Below, piece by piece: positions 6,930 through 8,111 of a stretch of DNA of 8,111 bases (the first letter of the stretch is position 1; every line of letters begins with the position of its first letter). The notes below the pieces were generated by a model that was not told where the DNA came from, ran no database searches, and saw nothing but the letters and a program-made list of their open reading frames with translations. The DNA comes from CBDFMR01 sp965249765 (GTDB taxonomy: Bacteria; Bacteroidota; Bacteroidia; Chitinophagales; Saprospiraceae). The stretch is taken from NCBI GenBank assembly GCA_965249765.1, contig CBDFMR010000001.1, forward strand, positions 1 through 8,111, written 5' to 3'. Position numbers and translations under genes: made by a program.

Positions 6930-7053
6930 GACGATTTTCGCAAAATGAATTATTTTGGATGATATTTTTATTTTTTGAGATTCAGTGATGCCTGAGTATC
7001 AGTTAATTGAGAAAAATGAAAAGGTCGCCAAAAGAAACATTTTAGATTTTGTG

Positions 7054-7073
7054 AGTTTTCGGAGTGGGCTCAA
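7054..7073 (-). repeat. Right terminal inverted repeat of the MITE
   Basis: Plus strand AGTTTTCGGAGTGGGCTCAA; its reverse complement matches the left repeat at 19 of 20 bases. Confidence 0.85.
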
Positions 7074-7573
7074 AGTTATAATCCAGTTCAACAATCACAA
7101 TTAGTAAACAAAAAGACAGCCTTCTGGCAGTTGTATCAAGCCCTCAAAAAATACAAGAAAACCCCTGATGATGATCTGGCATTGCAATTAAACGAACAAT
7201 TTGATACCTTATGCGAACCAGTGATTAACTATTCTTCACTAAATCAGGTATTGGAAAAATTGAGAGAAAACAAAGACCAGCTTCTGGTGGTACTTCTTCG
7301 ACCTAATAGTTCTTTGCACAACAATGATTCGGAAAGTGACATCCGCGAATATGTCAAAAGAAGAAAGATAAGTGCAGGAACCAGAAGTGAAAATGGCAGA
7401 TTGGCAAGAGATACTTTTTTGTCACTGAAAAAAACCTGTAGAAAGTTAGAAATATCTTTCTGGGAGTATCTTCAGGATCGACTTCAAAACCTTAACAATA
7501 TCCCCCCGCTAAGCGAAATAATGACCCAAAAATATCAACTATCCTTGGGATAACTATGCCCAATTCTCAACAG

Positions 7574-7588
7574 GTATTGAGTACTTAC
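7574..7588 (+). repeat. Candidate right end of the IS66-type element
   Basis: GTATTGAGTACTTAC lies 20 bases after the transposase stop and ends TTAC, the complement of the GTAA with which IS66-family terminal repeats usually begin. The left partner has been lost, so this rests on family knowledge and position only. Confidence 0.35.
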
Positions 7589-7639
7589 CAAATATCAATA
7601 TAACTCATTGATTATCAGTATGTAAAATAAAGTAAGGAA

Positions 7640-8111
7640 GTGCAAACAAGTGCTAATAAACAAACAGTGGTTAGACCACACTTCGAAATCGTCAAAATCC
7701 TTGATGGGGATGGTATGATTGTGAAAAATATTTTCACTAATCAAGAAGAAGAAATTCGATTATTAGGAATAGATGCACCAGAGATTAAAAAAGGTGGTAA
7801 GTCAAAAAAAGATGAAAAGGAACTTCATTTGCCAGTTCAGTTCCTAATTGAGTTAGGCTATCAATCAATGAAATTTCTAATCCGAAAAACAAGAAATGTA
7901 AAATCCATTACACTAATCCAAGAAGCCAAAAACTTAACTGACCGATACGGCAGAACATTAGCCTATGTGTTATTACCTAACGGAAAAACACTTAATGAAA
8001 TTCTCATTCGTCAGGGCTATGCAAAGCCATACAGTCAAGTTTATTGCCAAGAGCTACCCAAGTATCAAAAGCTAAATTTGAAGGCTAAAATCACACGAAA
8101 AGGTTTATATT
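7640..8111 (+). CDS. Staphylococcal-nuclease-like (SNase/TNase) domain protein, 3' end outside window
   Basis: The frame opens after TAA 7628-7630 and runs off the window. It encodes an SNase-fold nuclease, a family of calcium-dependent enzymes that cut DNA and RNA. Counting from GTG 7640: FEIVKILDGDG (15-25) is the first strand and metal-binding loop, IRLLGIDAPE (39-48) carries catalytic Arg40, metal-binding Asp45 and catalytic Glu48, and DRYGRTLAYV (101-110) carries the second catalytic Arg105. LNEILIRQGYAKPY follows as in the family. The usual DGDT loop reads DGDG, so one secondary metal-site residue differs. The insert at residues 50-66 (Lys-rich) is longer than in the staphylococcal enzyme. 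Starts at GTG 7640 or GTG 7667 are both possible; 7667 has the better A-rich context. Neither gives a signal peptide, so the protein looks cytoplasmic. It lies next to IS debris, with no functional link visible. Confidence 0.82.
   Translation, partial: MQTSANKQTVVRPHFEIVKILDGDGMIVKNIFTNQEEEIRLLGIDAPEIKKGGKSKKDEKELHLPVQFLIELGYQSMKFLIRKTRNVKSITLIQEAKNLTDRYGRTLAYVLLPNGKTLNEILIRQGYAKPYSQVYCQELPKYQKLNLKAKITRKGLY

Larger units (their letters stand above)
6910..7073. mobile_element. MITE-like non-autonomous element, 164 bp
   Basis: A short AT-rich segment with no coding capacity sits inside the IS66 transposase gene. Its ends, TTGAGCCCACTCTGAAAACT (6910-6929) and the reverse complement of 7054-7073, match in 19 of 20 positions. 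The direct repeat AAAGTT flanks it (6906-6911 and 7072-7077). Because the first two bases of the terminal repeats are TT/AA, the ends can be read as a 164-bp element with a 2-bp AG duplication or as a 160-bp element starting GAGCCC with a 6-bp duplication. Removing it restores the host frame, so it arrived after the IS66 element. The parent transposon must supply the transposase in trans; I cannot name its family with confidence. Confidence 0.85.
5846..7553 (+). pseudogene. IS66-family transposase split by a 164-bp insertion
   Basis: Two open pieces, 5846-6913 (355 residues) and 7131-7553 (140 residues from its first start-like codon), belong to one gene. The first piece has a coiled-coil N terminus (IEKLSKKVEELEAEIRKLKK, 12-31), a basic stretch at 45-65, TQPLL (150-154), the first catalytic Asp202 in TDDTGARHEF, and the second, Asp329, in IHSDGAGQF. 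It stops at TGA 6911-6913, created by the insertion. The second piece carries the catalytic Glu in NNDSESDIR (codon 441 of the joined gene), then KRRKISAGTRS and FWEYLQDRL. Deleting one flanking-repeat unit plus the insert (166 bases) joins VKLKS to YNPVQQ and gives 513 codons plus stop in one frame. The start shown is TTG 5846; coding potential continues upstream (HQYELLEEPYVHF), so the true start is lost or lies near 5807. Confidence 0.88.
5807..7588 (+). mobile_element. 5'-truncated IS66-type element, interrupted by a MITE
   Basis: This region holds an IS66-type transposase gene and a candidate right end. The in-frame coding sequence can be followed back to just after a TAG at 5804-5806. 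No left terminal repeat is seen before it, because ISAs1 sequence abuts there. At the right, GTATTGAGTACTTAC ends at 7588; IS66 elements usually start GTAA and so end TTAC, which fits, but the partner repeat is lost and no target duplication can be shown. No tnpA/tnpB accessory genes are present, as in single-gene IS66-like elements. The element is defective because of the lost left end and the inserted MITE. Confidence 0.6.

Noticed and set aside
7554..7639. CTCAA-N6-TTGAG hairpin after the IS66 stop as a terminator
   Set aside because: Only a 5-bp AT-rich stem and no U-tract after it; more likely part of the IS end.

Overview
The window looks like a piece of a Bacteroidota chromosome, probably of a Flavobacteriia/Cytophagia/Saprospiria-type environmental organism. 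The reasons are a type IX secretion sorting tail at the left edge, AT-rich genes with A-rich rather than Shine-Dalgarno start contexts, a class II NirK with a C-terminal cytochrome c domain, and ISAs1- and IS66-type insertion sequence remnants. The phylum is inferred from these protein families; nothing in the window fixes a genus.

Layout. (1) Bases 1-303, plus strand: the last 100 codons of a secreted protein ending in a T9SS type A sorting domain, followed by an intrinsic terminator (328-359). (2) Bases 366-691: no convincing gene, but a cluster of short inverted repeats at 546-600. (3) Bases 5249 down to 692, minus strand: a tight four-gene operon in the order nirK, nirV, outer-membrane porin, SCO-family copper protein. 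The junctions are a 1-nt overlap, a 10-nt gap and an 8-nt overlap, so the genes are very probably co-transcribed and partly translationally coupled. (4) Bases about 5250-5486: the nirK upstream region with candidate inverted-repeat sites. (5) Bases about 5487-7588: mobile-element debris, made of the 3' end of an ISAs1-type element (minus strand) abutting a 5'-truncated IS66-type element (plus strand), whose transposase gene is split by a 164-bp MITE-like insertion with 20-bp terminal inverted repeats. (6) Bases 7640-8111, plus strand: the start of a staphylococcal-nuclease-like (SNase) gene that runs off the window.

How the genes fit together. NirK reduces nitrite to nitric oxide in the periplasm, taking electrons through its fused c-type haem domain. 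NirV is the SUMF1/FGE-fold protein that accompanies nirK in several denitrifiers. The SCO lipoprotein is a plausible copper chaperone for the NirK copper sites. The Alginate_exp-type porin would provide an outer-membrane route, perhaps for nitrite, nitrate or copper, though its substrate cannot be read from sequence. No nitric oxide reductase (nor), N2O reductase (nos) or obvious regulator gene lies in the window.

The most unusual point is that nirK is one continuous 643-codon frame: a four-helix membrane domain, then an internal lipoprotein signal sequence, then the two cupredoxin domains, then cytochrome c. The internal ATG at the lipoprotein signal has an ATGA context, suggesting fusion of two formerly separate, overlapping genes. 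The second clear observation is the MITE: removing it with one copy of its flanking repeat restores the IS66 transposase frame exactly.
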